Assembly (NCBI GenBank): GCA_913776825.1
Contig: CAJYPV010000017.1
Coordinates: forward strand, 124,001-188,000
Source: Burkholderiaceae bacterium
GTDB lineage: Bacteria > Pseudomonadota > Gammaproteobacteria > Burkholderiales > Burkholderiaceae_C
Length of the DNA stretch: 64,000 nt
Reading direction: 5' to 3'
Both the position numbers and the translations under genes were made by a program. The notes beneath the pieces were generated by a model. That model worked only from the letters and a program-made list of their open reading frames with translations. It had not been told where the DNA came from and did not search any database. Shown here piece after piece: positions 53,671-62,757 of this stretch; position 1 is the first letter of the stretch, and every line of letters begins with the position of its first letter.

Positions 53671-54831
53671 TCACCACGTGTCCGGCAGCCCCAGCCGGGC
53701 GCAGGCCTGGCGGGCGGATGCGCGGGCGGCCTCCGCCGTGGCGCCGGTGAGGTTGAGGTGGCCCATCTTGCGGCCCGGGCGCGCCTGCGCCTTGCCATAC
53801 AGATGCAGCGAGGCGCCTGGCAGCGCCAGCACGCCGGCCCAGTCGGGCGTGCGTTCCCGGCCCTGCGCATCGAACCACAGGTCGCCCAGCAGATTCAGCA
53901 TCACCACCGGCGAATGCAGACGCGGCTCACGCAGCGGCAGCCCGGTCATCGCCCGGACCTGCATCTCGAACTGCGACACATCGCAGGCATTCATCGTGTA
54001 GTGACCGGAGTTGTGCGGGCGGGGCGCCATTTCGTTGACGACCAGCCGGCCATCCTTCAGCACGAAGAATTCCACGCACAGCACGCCGACATAGCCGAGC
54101 CCGCTGGCGATCGCCGCGGCCGAGGCCCGGGCCTGCGCCTGCAACGCGTCGTCGACCTGCGGCGCCGGGACTTCGGTCACGGCCAGGATACCGTCGCGAT
54201 GCAGGTTCTGCTGCACCGGATAGGTCACGACCTGACCCTCGGCGCCACGCACCACCAGCACGCTCAGCTCCAGCGCCAGCGGCAGCATCTGTTCCAGCAC
54301 GCAGTCGACCCGGCCCAGCGCCTGATAGGCCTCGGCGAGCTGCTGGCGGTCCGTCACCCGGCGCTGGCCCTTGCCGTCATAACCGAGCCGGGCGGTCTTG
54401 AGGATGCCCGGCAGCAGGTGGTCCGGCACGGCCGCCAGATCGGCGTCGCTGCGCAGCACTGCGTACGGCGCGCAGGCCACGCCGCTGGCATCGAAATGCG
54501 CTTTCTCGCGCGCCCGGTCCTGGCAGACCGCCACCGCGCTAGCGCCCGGCGCGACCACACGGGTCTGCGCGAGCTGCTCCAGCGCCTGGGCAGGCACGTT
54601 CTCGAATTCGGTGGTGATCGCGTCGCAGCGGCTGGCGAGTTCGCGCAGCGCGGCGGGATCGAGGTAATCGGCGCAGAGATGCTCATGCGCCACGACGCCC
54701 GCCGGACTGGCGGCGTCCGGATCCAGGACCAGGCAGGTGTAGCCCAGCGACTGGGCCGCCTGCACGAACATGCGGCCCAGTTGGCCGCCTCCCATCACGC
54801 CCAGTGTGGCGGTGCCTGGCAGCAGCGGCAT
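53671..54831 (-). CDS. purK: N5-carboxyaminoimidazole ribonucleotide synthase
   Basis: A 386-residue ATP-grasp enzyme carboxylating AIR with bicarbonate in purine synthesis. [70 protein letters not shown] (in part) and [12 protein letters not shown] match PurK. The start codon shares one base with the purE stop, so they are coupled. Confidence 0.96.
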   Translation of the reverse strand: MPLLPGTATLGVMGGGQLGRMFVQAAQSLGYTCLVLDPDAASPAGVVAHEHLCADYLDPAALRELASRCDAITTEFENVPAQALEQLAQTRVVAPGASAVAVCQDRAREKAHFDASGVACAPYAVLRSDADLAAVPDHLLPGILKTARLGYDGKGQRRVTDRQQLAEAYQALGRVDCVLEQMLPLALELSVLVVRGAEGQVVTYPVQQNLHRDGILAVTEVPAPQVDDALQAQARASAAAIASGLGYVGVLCVEFFVLKDGRLVVNEMAPRPHNSGHYTMNACDVSQFEMQVRAMTGLPLREPRLHSPVVMLNLLGDLWFDAQGRERTPDWAGVLALPGASLHLYGKAQARPGRKMGHLNLTGATAEAARASARQACARLGLPDTW

Positions 54832-55343
54832 CAGCGCAGCTCCTCGGACATCGCGGTCGCGGCGGCGGTCTGGCGCTCGCGGAAGGCGGCCAGACGGTCG
54901 CGCAGTGCGGGAGCGCCGCTGGCGAGCAGGGCCACCGCGAACAGTGCGGCATTGCCGGCGCCGGCGGTGCCGATGGCGAAGGTCGCGACCGGAATGCCCT
55001 TGGGCATCTGGACGATGGAATGCAGTGAATCGACGCCCTGCAGATGCCGGCTGGCGACCGGCACGCCGAGCACCGGCACCAGGGTCTTGGCGGCCAGCAT
55101 GCCGGGCAGATGAGCCGCGCCGCCCGCGCCGGCGATGATCGCGCGCAGGCCACGGCCTTCAGCGGATTCGGCATAGCGGAACATCTCGTCGGGCATGCGG
55201 TGGGCCGATACCACCTTCGCCTCGAAGGGCACGCCGAACTCGGTGAGAATGTCGGCAGCGTGCTTCATGGTCTCCCAGTCGCTGCTGGAGCCCATCACCA
55301 CGCCGATGAGGGGGGCGATGTCGTTGGCGGTGGCACTGCTCAC
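54831..55343 (-). CDS. purE: N5-carboxyaminoimidazole ribonucleotide mutase
   Basis: A 170-residue class I PurE that shifts the carboxyl group of N5-CAIR to give [52 protein letters not shown] and [10 protein letters not shown] are the known substrate-binding segments. It leads purE-purK-sua5-SGNH and is divergent from the thioredoxin-like gene. Confidence 0.97.
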   Translation of the reverse strand: MSSATANDIAPLIGVVMGSSSDWETMKHAADILTEFGVPFEAKVVSAHRMPDEMFRYAESAEGRGLRAIIAGAGGAAHLPGMLAAKTLVPVLGVPVASRHLQGVDSLHSIVQMPKGIPVATFAIGTAGAGNAALFAVALLASGAPALRDRLAAFRERQTAAATAMSEELR

Positions 55344-55463
55344 GGGTCGTCCTGATCGTCAATCGTGAAACCTTGAATTGTAGGCGGCCTACCTCGAGAT
55401 GCCGTCATCCGAGCCGCAAGGCCGTGATCCTCTTTTCCGGCCTCAAGCCCTGATCGCCCCGAC

Positions 55464-56423
55464 ATGACCGACATCACCCTGCAAAACTTCGAAACCGAGC
55501 TGCTGCAAGCCTCCATGCAACAGCCGGTGCTGCTGGACATCTGGGCCCCTTGGTGCGGCCCCTGCCGCTCGCTCGGCCCGATGCTGGAAAAGCTGGAAGT
55601 CGCCTACGCCGGGCGCTGGAAGCTGGCCAAGCTCAACAGCGACGACCAGACCGAGATCGCCACCCAGCTCAGCCAGGCCTTCGGCGTGCGCTCCATTCCG
55701 TTCTGCGTGATGTTCGTCGGCGGCCAGCCGGTGGACGGTTTCGTGGGCGCGATCCCGGAAGCGCAGATCCGCGAATTCCTGGATCGCCATGTCCCCAGCG
55801 GTGAAGCGCTCGAAGCCGAGGAAGACCTGGCCGAAGCCCAGGCGCTGATGGACGACGGCGACAACGAAGGCGCGCTGGAAAAGCTGCAGGCCGCCGTGCA
55901 TGCCGACCCGGCCAATGAGACCGCCCGGTTCGACCTGGTCCGCGCGCTGCTGGAGAACGACGACCTGGCCCATGCCCAGGCCGCCTTCGCGCCCGTGGCC
56001 GCCCGCGCCGCCGACACCATCACGCCGCACGCCCGCTTCGCTGCGCTCGCCACCTGGATCGCCGCCGCCGAGCGCGCCGAGCAGGGCCTGGACCCGGCCG
56101 GCCTGCAGGCCGCGATCGCCGCCAACAAGCGCGACTTCGACGCCCGCTTCGCCCTGGCCCAGGGCCTGCTGGCCGGCCGCGACTTCACCGGCGCGATGGA
56201 CGAGCTGCTGGAAATCATCATGCGCGACAAGACCTGGAACGACCAGCTCGCGCGCAAGACCTACGTGGCCATCCTCGAACTGATGACCAAGCCCGCGCCC
56301 GCCGCAGCGGCCGCCTCGCCCGAGGCGCGCGGCGGTCTGCAACTGGCCGGACCGAGCACGGTCGCGTCCTCCGATCCTCTGGTGGACCAATACCGTCGCA
56401 AGCTGAGCATGGCCTTGTTCTGA
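55464..56423 (+). CDS. Thioredoxin-TPR protein (YbbN/CnoX-like)
   Basis: A 319-residue protein. The N-terminal thioredoxin domain has IWAPWCGPCRSLGPML with a complete CGPC active site, unlike E. coli YbbN/CnoX, which has SXXC. TPR-like helices fill residues 115-290 (EAQALMDDGDNEGALEKLQ, RFDLVRALLENDDLAHAQ). CnoX acts as a chaperone-holdase that hands clients to GroEL; the intact CXXC suggests a redox-active version. Divergent from purE. Confidence 0.92.
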   Translation: MTDITLQNFETELLQASMQQPVLLDIWAPWCGPCRSLGPMLEKLEVAYAGRWKLAKLNSDDQTEIATQLSQAFGVRSIPFCVMFVGGQPVDGFVGAIPEAQIREFLDRHVPSGEALEAEEDLAEAQALMDDGDNEGALEKLQAAVHADPANETARFDLVRALLENDDLAHAQAAFAPVAARAADTITPHARFAALATWIAAAERAEQGLDPAGLQAAIAANKRDFDARFALAQGLLAGRDFTGAMDELLEIIMRDKTWNDQLARKTYVAILELMTKPAPAAAAASPEARGGLQLAGPSTVASSDPLVDQYRRKLSMALF

Positions 56424-56524
56424 AGCCGGCGTCCCCGTTGCAGGGGGCGCCCCCGCTTCACAGCCGCGGCGCAGGCACGACGCGGCTGGGCCACACTGAC
56501 CGGCACCTCTTTCCGGAGATGCTG

Positions 56525-57412
56525 ATGCCCGCTGACCCCCTCCGGCACGGACGCCGTGCCCTCCCCCGCCCCGCGACCGGCACCCCTCGTGATGAGGCTG
56601 GCGCTTCGCGTCCTCCCGCTGATCCCGCGCGACGCGCCCCTGCCGGTCCGAGCCGGGCCGCTCGGGCATGGGCGAGCCTCCTGATGCCCCTCCTCGCCTG
56701 GTGCGCGACCGGGGCGCACGCGCAGGTGACGCCGTCCGATGTGCAGGATCTGGTCGGCGCGCGCGCGCCGGGAGGCGAATCCGAACTGGCCTCGCGCGGC
56801 TATGTGAATGTCGGCGGACGAAAAGGCGATGACCGGGCCTGGACCTTCTGGTGGAACGATCGGCGCGGCGTGTGCCTGTCGGTCACCACGCGCGAAGGCC
56901 GCTATGAGTCGATCGTCGCCACGCCGGCGGCGGATTGCCGACAGGAAGGCCGGCCGGTGTCGGACAGTCCTCGCAGCGAGAACCGCAACGACAGCCGCAA
57001 CGACAGCGATCGCCTGGTGCTGGTCTGCTACGGCGACGGTCAGCGCCCGACGACCGAATACCACTCCGGCTATGAATGGGACAACAACTCCCGGCGCTAT
57101 GTGCCGAAGGACCGCACCGAGTGGACCACCCAGCATTACGACACCTCGGTCACGCTGGAAATCGACGGCGATCGGGGACGCATTCGTCCCGCCAAGAACA
57201 TGCTGCCGCCGCTGCATGATGCCGCCGACGATGGCTGGTACAGCCTGCGCCATGTGGCCGTGACGCCGGATGAGATCCGTGGCGAATTCACCTTCAACGG
57301 ATTCAATCGGCCCAAGCTGAAGGTGGATCGGCGCAATAGGCATATCTCGCTCGAAGGCATGACCCACTTCACCGGCACCTGCGACCGCGCCGATGCCGCG
57401 CGTCGGTTCTGA
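56525..57412 (+). CDS. Unrecognised exported protein
   Basis: A 295-residue ORF with ATG 56525 behind GGAG. A long basic N-terminus (about 45 residues, Arg/Pro-rich) precedes a hydrophobic stretch SLLMPLLAWCATGAHAQ, probably a signal peptide with an extended n-region; a start nearer that stretch is possible. The mature part has two Trp-rich segments (DDRAWTFWWNDRRG) and a Asp/Asn/Arg-rich linker (SENRNDSRNDSDR), then a beta-rich end. No family recognised. Confidence 0.6.
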   Translation: MPADPLRHGRRALPRPATGTPRDEAGASRPPADPARRAPAGPSRAARAWASLLMPLLAWCATGAHAQVTPSDVQDLVGARAPGGESELASRGYVNVGGRKGDDRAWTFWWNDRRGVCLSVTTREGRYESIVATPAADCRQEGRPVSDSPRSENRNDSRNDSDRLVLVCYGDGQRPTTEYHSGYEWDNNSRRYVPKDRTEWTTQHYDTSVTLEIDGDRGRIRPAKNMLPPLHDAADDGWYSLRHVAVTPDEIRGEFTFNGFNRPKLKVDRRNRHISLEGMTHFTGTCDRADAARRF

Positions 57413-57568
57413 GCGCGCCTTTGCCGTCACCCGGCCTCATCAGATCGCCAGCGCTGACGCCTGGATGACGCGCCACGGCGGTCTCGCCGGCTAGCATCGA
57501 TGCGCGCGGCCCGCGCCCCGCGGGCCCGGCCTCACGAGCCTGCCGCTCGACTTGCCACGGAGACCCCC

Positions 57569-58402
57569 ATGGATTGCCTTGCCCTGACCGAAGACGCTGG
57601 CGTCGCCCATCTGGTGCTGAATCGTCCGGAGGAAATGAACACGATGTCGCCCGCGCTCTGGCGCGAGCTGGAGGCGGTGCTGGAGCAGTTGCATCGCAGC
57701 CCGACCGTGCGGGCCCTGGTGATCTCATCGACCGGCAAGCACTTCAGCGCCGGCATGTCGCTGGAGGTGTTCAAGAACGGCGCGATCCAGCTGGATGATT
57801 CCAGCGCCGAAGGCCGCGCGGCGATCGTGGACCTGCTGGCCGACATGCAGCAGGCCTTCAACCGACTCGACGACCTGCGGGTGCCGACGATCGCCGCGAT
57901 CCATGGCGGCTGCATCGGGGGCGCGGTGGATCTGGTCGCCGCCTGCGATATCCGCCACGCCAGCGCCGACGCCTTCTTCTGCATCCAGGAGATCAACATC
58001 GGCATGGCGGCCGACCTCGGCACGCTGCAACGGCTGCCGAAGCTGATGCCCCTCGGCCTGGTCAAGGAACTGGCCTACACCGGACGACGGTTGAGCGCGA
58101 CGCGCGCCTTGGCCTCCGGCCTGGTGAACGAGGTGTTCGAGTCGCACGGCGCATGCGTCGAGGCCGCGCTGCAATGCGCGCGCGAGATCGCGCAGAAACC
58201 GCCGGTGGCCGTGTGGGGCAGCAAGCAGGCGATCCACTATGCCCGTGACCACAGCGTGAAGGACAGCCTGCAGCAGATGGGCTGGCTGCAGGCCGCCATC
58301 TGGCAGAACAAGAACCTGATGGAGGCCTTCGCCGCGACGCAGGCCAAACGCCCCACCGCTTTTCCGGATCTCGCGCCGCTGAAATTTTTCCGCGACGCAT
58401 AG
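57569..58402 (+). CDS. Crotonase family: delta(3,5)-delta(2,4)-dienoyl-CoA isomerase-like
   Basis: A 277-residue enoyl-CoA hydratase/isomerase. HFSAGMSLEVF and HGGCIGGAVDLVAACDIRHA form the CoA and oxyanion site. The segment CIQEINIGMAADLGTLQRLP keeps the Glu and Asp used by dienoyl-CoA isomerase (ECH1) rather than the two Glu of hydratases. It would act on unsaturated fatty acids with odd-position double bonds in beta-oxidation. GGAG precedes ATG 57569. It stands alone, with a tandem repeat after its stop. Confidence 0.87.
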   Translation: MDCLALTEDAGVAHLVLNRPEEMNTMSPALWRELEAVLEQLHRSPTVRALVISSTGKHFSAGMSLEVFKNGAIQLDDSSAEGRAAIVDLLADMQQAFNRLDDLRVPTIAAIHGGCIGGAVDLVAACDIRHASADAFFCIQEINIGMAADLGTLQRLPKLMPLGLVKELAYTGRRLSATRALASGLVNEVFESHGACVEAALQCAREIAQKPPVAVWGSKQAIHYARDHSVKDSLQQMGWLQAAIWQNKNLMEAFAATQAKRPTAFPDLAPLKFFRDA

Positions 58403-58427
58403 AGCACCGCGCAGTGGTGCGCACCAA

Positions 58428-58469
58428 GCATCACGCATCACGCATCACGCATCACGCATCACGCATCGC
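58428..58469. repeat. 7-base tandem repeat GCATCAC
   Basis: Five exact copies of GCATCAC (58428-58462) plus a variant GCATCGC (58463-58469), 25 bases after the crotonase stop. More degenerate GCATCG units follow to about 58500. A variable-number repeat candidate outside coding sequence. Confidence 0.9.
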
Positions 58470-58565
58470 CTCGCGCATCGCATCCGACATCGCGACATGC
58501 GCCGCCTGAGCAGTGCGTCGCACCGTGCCAGATGCGACCGCTGAGCCGCCGCGCGAGGCGCTGCC

Positions 58566-61172
58566 TCAGGTCACCTCGTCCAGCACCTCACGCACGCGGC
58601 CTGCCAGCTCCTCCAGCGTGAACGGCTTGCCGATCAACTGCACGCCGGGATCCAGCACGCCGTTGTGGACCACCGCGTTGCGGGTGTAGCCGGTGGTGAA
58701 CAGCACCTTGAGGTCGGGCCGACGGCGCCGCGCTTCATCCGCGAGCTTGCGGCCATTCACCACGGGCATCACGACGTCGGTGAACAGCAAGGCGATGTCC
58801 GGATGCATCTCCAGCAGCTTGAGCGCCGCCTCCGCGCCGTCCGCCTCCAGCACGCGGTAGCCGAGCTCCTTCAGCGCATCGACCGACAGCGCCCGCACCG
58901 CCGCCTCATCCTCCACCACCAGCACGGTTTCCTGACCGTCGCTCAGCGGCATGGCGATCTGGTGGTCGGGCGGCGCTTCCTCGTCCTCGACCGCGATCAG
59001 GCGCGGCAGATAGAGCTTCACCGTGGTGCCCTGGCCGGGCTCGGAATAGATCTTCACATGGCCACCGGACTGCTTGACGAAGCCATAGACCTGGCTGAGC
59101 CCGAGCCCGGTCCCACGCCCGACTTCCTTGGTGGTGAAGAACGGATCGAAAGCCTTGGCCACGACGGCCGGTGTCATGCCCGATCCGGTGTCGGTGACCG
59201 CGATCATCACGTACTGCCCCGGCTGCACGCCGACCTGCTCGGCGACATAGCGCTCGTCCAGATGGCTGTTGGCGGTCTCGATGGTGAGGCGTCCGCTGTC
59301 GGCCATCGCATCGCGACCGTTGACGGCGAGGTTGAGGATCGCGTTCTCCAGCTGGTTCGGATCCACATGCGAGCGCCACAAGCCGCCGGCCAGCACCGTC
59401 TCCAGTTGCACCGCCCCGCCGAGCGAATGACGCAGCAGATCGGACATGCCGGCCACCAGCCGATTGGCATCCAGCGACTCGGGCTTGAGCGGCTGCTGCC
59501 GCGAGAACGCCAGCAATCGCTGCGTCAGCTGCGCGGCGCGCTTGGTGCCGTTGCGCGCGGCGTCGACATAGCGCATGGCATTCGGATCATTCGCCAGGAA
59601 CTTGCGCGCCAGCAGGTCCAGCGAGCTGACCACCACGGCCAGCATGTTGTTGAAGTCGTGCGCGATGCCACCGGTGAGCTGACCCACGGCTTCCATCTTC
59701 TGCGACTGCCGCAGCGCCTCTTCGACCGCCATGCGGCGACCGACTTCGTCGGCGACCCGCCGCTCGAGCGTGTCGTTCAGCTCCCGCAGCGCCAGCTCGG
59801 CGCGATGGCGCTCGGTGACGTCCAGGAACAGCACCGCCACCTGGCGCCGCTCGGGCGGCTCGACCCGGAAGGCCGCCAGTCCGAGGTAGCGACCGGTCAT
59901 CTCCAGCTCGCGCTCGAAGCGCACCGGCTCGCCGGTGAGCAGCACCTTGCGGTAGATCTCGACCCAGCCCTCGGCCTCATCGGGCACCATCTCCCGCACC
60001 TTCTGGCCGACCACATTCGCGATGCCCGCATTCAGCAGATAGGCGGGATTGGCCATCACATGCACATAGTCGCTGAGCGGGCCGTGCGGACCGTCGAGGA
60101 ACTCGATGACGCAGAAGCCCTCGTCGATGCGGTCGAACAGCGTCTGGAACAGCTGCTCGCTCTCGCGGGCGCGGGCTTCGGCCGCATGCCGCTGGGTGAG
60201 GTCCAGCATGGCGCCGATCATCCGCACCGCTCGGCCGCGCGCATCCCGCAGCACCGAGCCGCGGTCGAAGATCGCCGCATAGCTGCCATCGGCGCGACGG
60301 AAGCGGTATTCACCGGTCCACGAGGAGCCACTGCCGTCGATCACCGCATGGATGCTGGTCTCGATCCGGGCGCGATCCTCGGGATGGATGTGGTCCAGCC
60401 ACCAGTCGGCATCGAACTCCTGCCCGGGATGACCGAACAGGGTGGTCAGCGCCTGGTTCCAGATGACGTGGTTGTCCTCCAGTTGCCAGTCCCAGATGGC
60501 ATCGTTGGTGGCCAGCGCGGCGAGCCGATAGCGCTCGGCCAGTTCGTGCTGCGCGGCGTCCTGAACGGCGCGTGCGTCGGCTTCCTGCCGGCGCTGCGCA
60601 TCCAGACGATCGCGCTCCAGCAGGCTGGCCTTCAGCGCGGCCTCGCTCTCGGCCAGGCGGCGCTGGGTGAGCACCTTGTCGGTGGTCTCCCACACGGTGC
60701 ACAGCAATCCGCGAACCACGCCGTCGTCGTCCTGCAGCGGAGAAAAAGAGAAGGTGAACCAGGCGGGAGCGGTCTGACCGTGGCGACGCACCGTCAGGGC
60801 CAGGTCTTCGCGATAGAGCGCATGACCGGCGAGGGCCGTGGCGACCAGGTCCTTCACATCCGGCCAGATGTCCGACCAGACCTGGCTCAGCGGAGCCGCC
60901 AGCGCCTGCGGATGTTTATCCGCGAGGATCGGCACATACGCGTGGTTGTAGACCATGGCCAGCTCAGGCCCCCAGCCCAGCCACATCGGCATCTGGGACT
61001 CGAGCATCAGCTCCACCGCCGCCCTGAGCGGTCGAGGCCAGTGGTCGGGGTCGCCGAGGGTGCTGGCGGGCCAGTCCGCCTGACGGAGCAGCTCTTGCGC
61101 CGCAGCGCTGCCCATCAGGGGGCGGGGGCCAGGCGGCCGCTGAGGGGCCGCTGGCAGATCGTTGTGTTCCAT
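58566..61172 (-). CDS. Hybrid sensor histidine kinase with several PAS domains and receiver
   Basis: An 868-residue soluble hybrid kinase from ATG 61172 (longer starts at 61193 and 61253 possible). Up to three PAS-type sensor regions occupy about 20-480 (IWDWQLEDNHVIWNQALTTL, HIHPEDRARIET). The phosphorylation site is GGIAHDFNNMLAVV; the ATPase has NLAVNGRDAM, DTGSGM, FDPFFTTKEVGRGTGLGLSQ. The C-terminal receiver has VLVVEDE, phosphoacceptor LLFTDVVMP and GKPFTL. No transmembrane segment was seen, so a cytosolic signal is likely. No partner regulator is adjacent. Confidence 0.94.
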   Translation of the reverse strand: MEHNDLPAAPQRPPGPRPLMGSAAAQELLRQADWPASTLGDPDHWPRPLRAAVELMLESQMPMWLGWGPELAMVYNHAYVPILADKHPQALAAPLSQVWSDIWPDVKDLVATALAGHALYREDLALTVRRHGQTAPAWFTFSFSPLQDDDGVVRGLLCTVWETTDKVLTQRRLAESEAALKASLLERDRLDAQRRQEADARAVQDAAQHELAERYRLAALATNDAIWDWQLEDNHVIWNQALTTLFGHPGQEFDADWWLDHIHPEDRARIETSIHAVIDGSGSSWTGEYRFRRADGSYAAIFDRGSVLRDARGRAVRMIGAMLDLTQRHAAEARARESEQLFQTLFDRIDEGFCVIEFLDGPHGPLSDYVHVMANPAYLLNAGIANVVGQKVREMVPDEAEGWVEIYRKVLLTGEPVRFERELEMTGRYLGLAAFRVEPPERRQVAVLFLDVTERHRAELALRELNDTLERRVADEVGRRMAVEEALRQSQKMEAVGQLTGGIAHDFNNMLAVVVSSLDLLARKFLANDPNAMRYVDAARNGTKRAAQLTQRLLAFSRQQPLKPESLDANRLVAGMSDLLRHSLGGAVQLETVLAGGLWRSHVDPNQLENAILNLAVNGRDAMADSGRLTIETANSHLDERYVAEQVGVQPGQYVMIAVTDTGSGMTPAVVAKAFDPFFTTKEVGRGTGLGLSQVYGFVKQSGGHVKIYSEPGQGTTVKLYLPRLIAVEDEEAPPDHQIAMPLSDGQETVLVVEDEAAVRALSVDALKELGYRVLEADGAEAALKLLEMHPDIALLFTDVVMPVVNGRKLADEARRRRPDLKVLFTTGYTRNAVVHNGVLDPGVQLIGKPFTLEELAGRVREVLDEVT

Positions 61173-61468
61173 CGCGGCCGTCACTCGGTGCATCCTGACG
61201 TTGGATGCTTCGGGCCAGTATCTCACGCACGTTGTCGTCGACCCTGACCGCAACGGCGCGCCATCGCCCCCTCTGTCACCGCCCGCTCACGATCGCGCTG
61301 AAGGTCTGTCGCCCGCGCTTCAGGCCTTCCCAAGACGCGGCGGTGGCGCTTCAATTGCCCAGGATGTGATGCACCGTGCGGGTGCTGGCCGGACGACGGG
61401 CAGCGCCCATCGCCGCGTCGCGCGCGCGCCGGCGCCCTGCCCTGTTCCACTGATGAAAGACTCCCTCG
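61173..61468. other. 296-base divergent gap
   Basis: Between the kinase and the divergent esterase gene. GC-rich; no promoter boxes or hairpins strong enough to report. Confidence 0.35.
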
Positions 61469-62635
61469 ATGGTCAAGCGATCTGCCGCTGCGTCTCTGAG
61501 ATCCGCCTGGCAACGGAGCATGCGTGCCATGACGCGCCAGGTGGTGAAGGCGATGAAGACCTCGGCGCCGTCGGTCAAGGCCCGCGCCGTGGGTGGGCCG
61601 GACACGCCGCTGCGTCGTGTGATGTCGGCCGCCACAGGAACGCCTCACGCGCCGTCCGAACCACCGCCCGGTCCCGGCGAATGGATCGTCGGACTGGCGA
61701 CCCTCGGCACTGGCGCGCGACGATTCCGTCTGTACCGCCCGCCTGGTGTCGCACCGGGCGAGCGCCTGCCGCTGTTGGTGATGCTGCACGGCTGCGGGCA
61801 GGATGCCGAGGACTTCGCCCGCAGCACCCGCATGAACCGCGTCGCCGACCGGGAGCGTTTCCTGGTGCTGTATCCGGAGCAGAGCCGGCTGGCCAATCCG
61901 CAGAACTGCTGGAACTGGTTCGAGATCGAGTCGGGTCGCGCGCTGGGCGAGGCGGCGCTCATCCTCGCGGCGGTTGATCAGGTCGGCCTGCTGCACGGCG
62001 CGGACCGCCACCGCGTGGCCATCGCGGGCCTGTCCGCCGGCGCCGGCATGGCCGCGCTGCTGGCGGCCCGGCATCCCGAGCGCTTCAAGGCGGTGGCCAT
62101 GCACTCGGGCGTGCCGCCGGGCGCCGCGCAGACGGCCAGCGCAGCCTGGCGAGCGATGAAGGGACAGCATCTGCGCGCCGCGCTCAAGAGCGTGGCGACG
62201 CCCGCAGGGACGCCATCGGCCCGCGCCAGCGGTGTCGGTGACCGGCGTCGAGGGGTCGGCGATGGCGATGGCGCGGTGCCGATGTCTTCCGACGCCAGCA
62301 CGGCGGCGCCCGCCGTGCGACCGCCGCTGCTGGTCATCCACGGCGAGGCGGATCGTGTGGTCGTGCCGGGCAATGGCCTGGCGGCCGCGATGCAATGGGC
62401 GCTGGTGGCCGGTGCGCCGACGCAGCGCTCACGCACGGTGCGGCGCGGGCGTCGTCATCCGATGACGGTCACGGACTTCAAGCGCGGCGCGCACACGGCC
62501 GCGACGCTCGTGTCCATCGACGGTCTGGGCCACGCCTGGAGCGGCGGCGCCGCGAAGGAACCCTTCAGCGATGCCGACGGACCTGATGCCTCGCGCATGG
62601 TGTGGCGGTTTGTGGCGAAGCACTTCAGAGGGTGA
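61469..62635 (+). CDS. PHB-depolymerase-type esterase (CE1/LpqC-like)
   Basis: A 388-residue hydrolase. MLHGCGQDAEDFARSTRMN, the nucleophile elbow AIAGLSAGAG, the acid in LLVIHGEADRVVVP and the His in IDGLGHAWSGG make a full catalytic triad. A Gly/Ala-rich insertion near 235-275 is probably a disordered loop. The first 70 residues have basic character with no clear signal peptide, so the site of action is uncertain: intracellular polyester depolymerase or exported feruloyl/acetyl esterase. The 8-base tandem repeat follows it. Confidence 0.88.
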   Translation: MVKRSAAASLRSAWQRSMRAMTRQVVKAMKTSAPSVKARAVGGPDTPLRRVMSAATGTPHAPSEPPPGPGEWIVGLATLGTGARRFRLYRPPGVAPGERLPLLVMLHGCGQDAEDFARSTRMNRVADRERFLVLYPEQSRLANPQNCWNWFEIESGRALGEAALILAAVDQVGLLHGADRHRVAIAGLSAGAGMAALLAARHPERFKAVAMHSGVPPGAAQTASAAWRAMKGQHLRAALKSVATPAGTPSARASGVGDRRRGVGDGDGAVPMSSDASTAAPAVRPPLLVIHGEADRVVVPGNGLAAAMQWALVAGAPTQRSRTVRRGRRHPMTVTDFKRGAHTAATLVSIDGLGHAWSGGAAKEPFSDADGPDASRMVWRFVAKHFRG

Positions 62636-62692
62636 GGCCCCGCGCGCAGTAGAGAGCGCTGGGAGCGCCGGAAGCCTGGGAAGTCCCCGGGA

Positions 62693-62756
62693 ATCAGGCG
62701 ATCAGGCGATCAGGCGATCAGGCGATCAGGCGATCAGCCGATCAAGCGATCAGCCG
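62693..62756. repeat. 8-base tandem repeat ATCAGGCG
   Basis: Five exact ATCAGGCG units (62693-62732) and three variants (ATCAGCCG, ATCAAGCG, ATCAGCCG, to 62756). Each carries a GATC at its junction. It ends directly beside the stop codon (62758-62760) of the TPR-like gene, and the esterase stop is 58 bases away on the other side. Confidence 0.92.
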
Positions 62757-62757
62757 A

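Noticed and set aside
58428..62756. CRISPR-like arrays
   Set aside because: The repeats are 7 and 8 bases without spacers, so they are simple tandem repeats.
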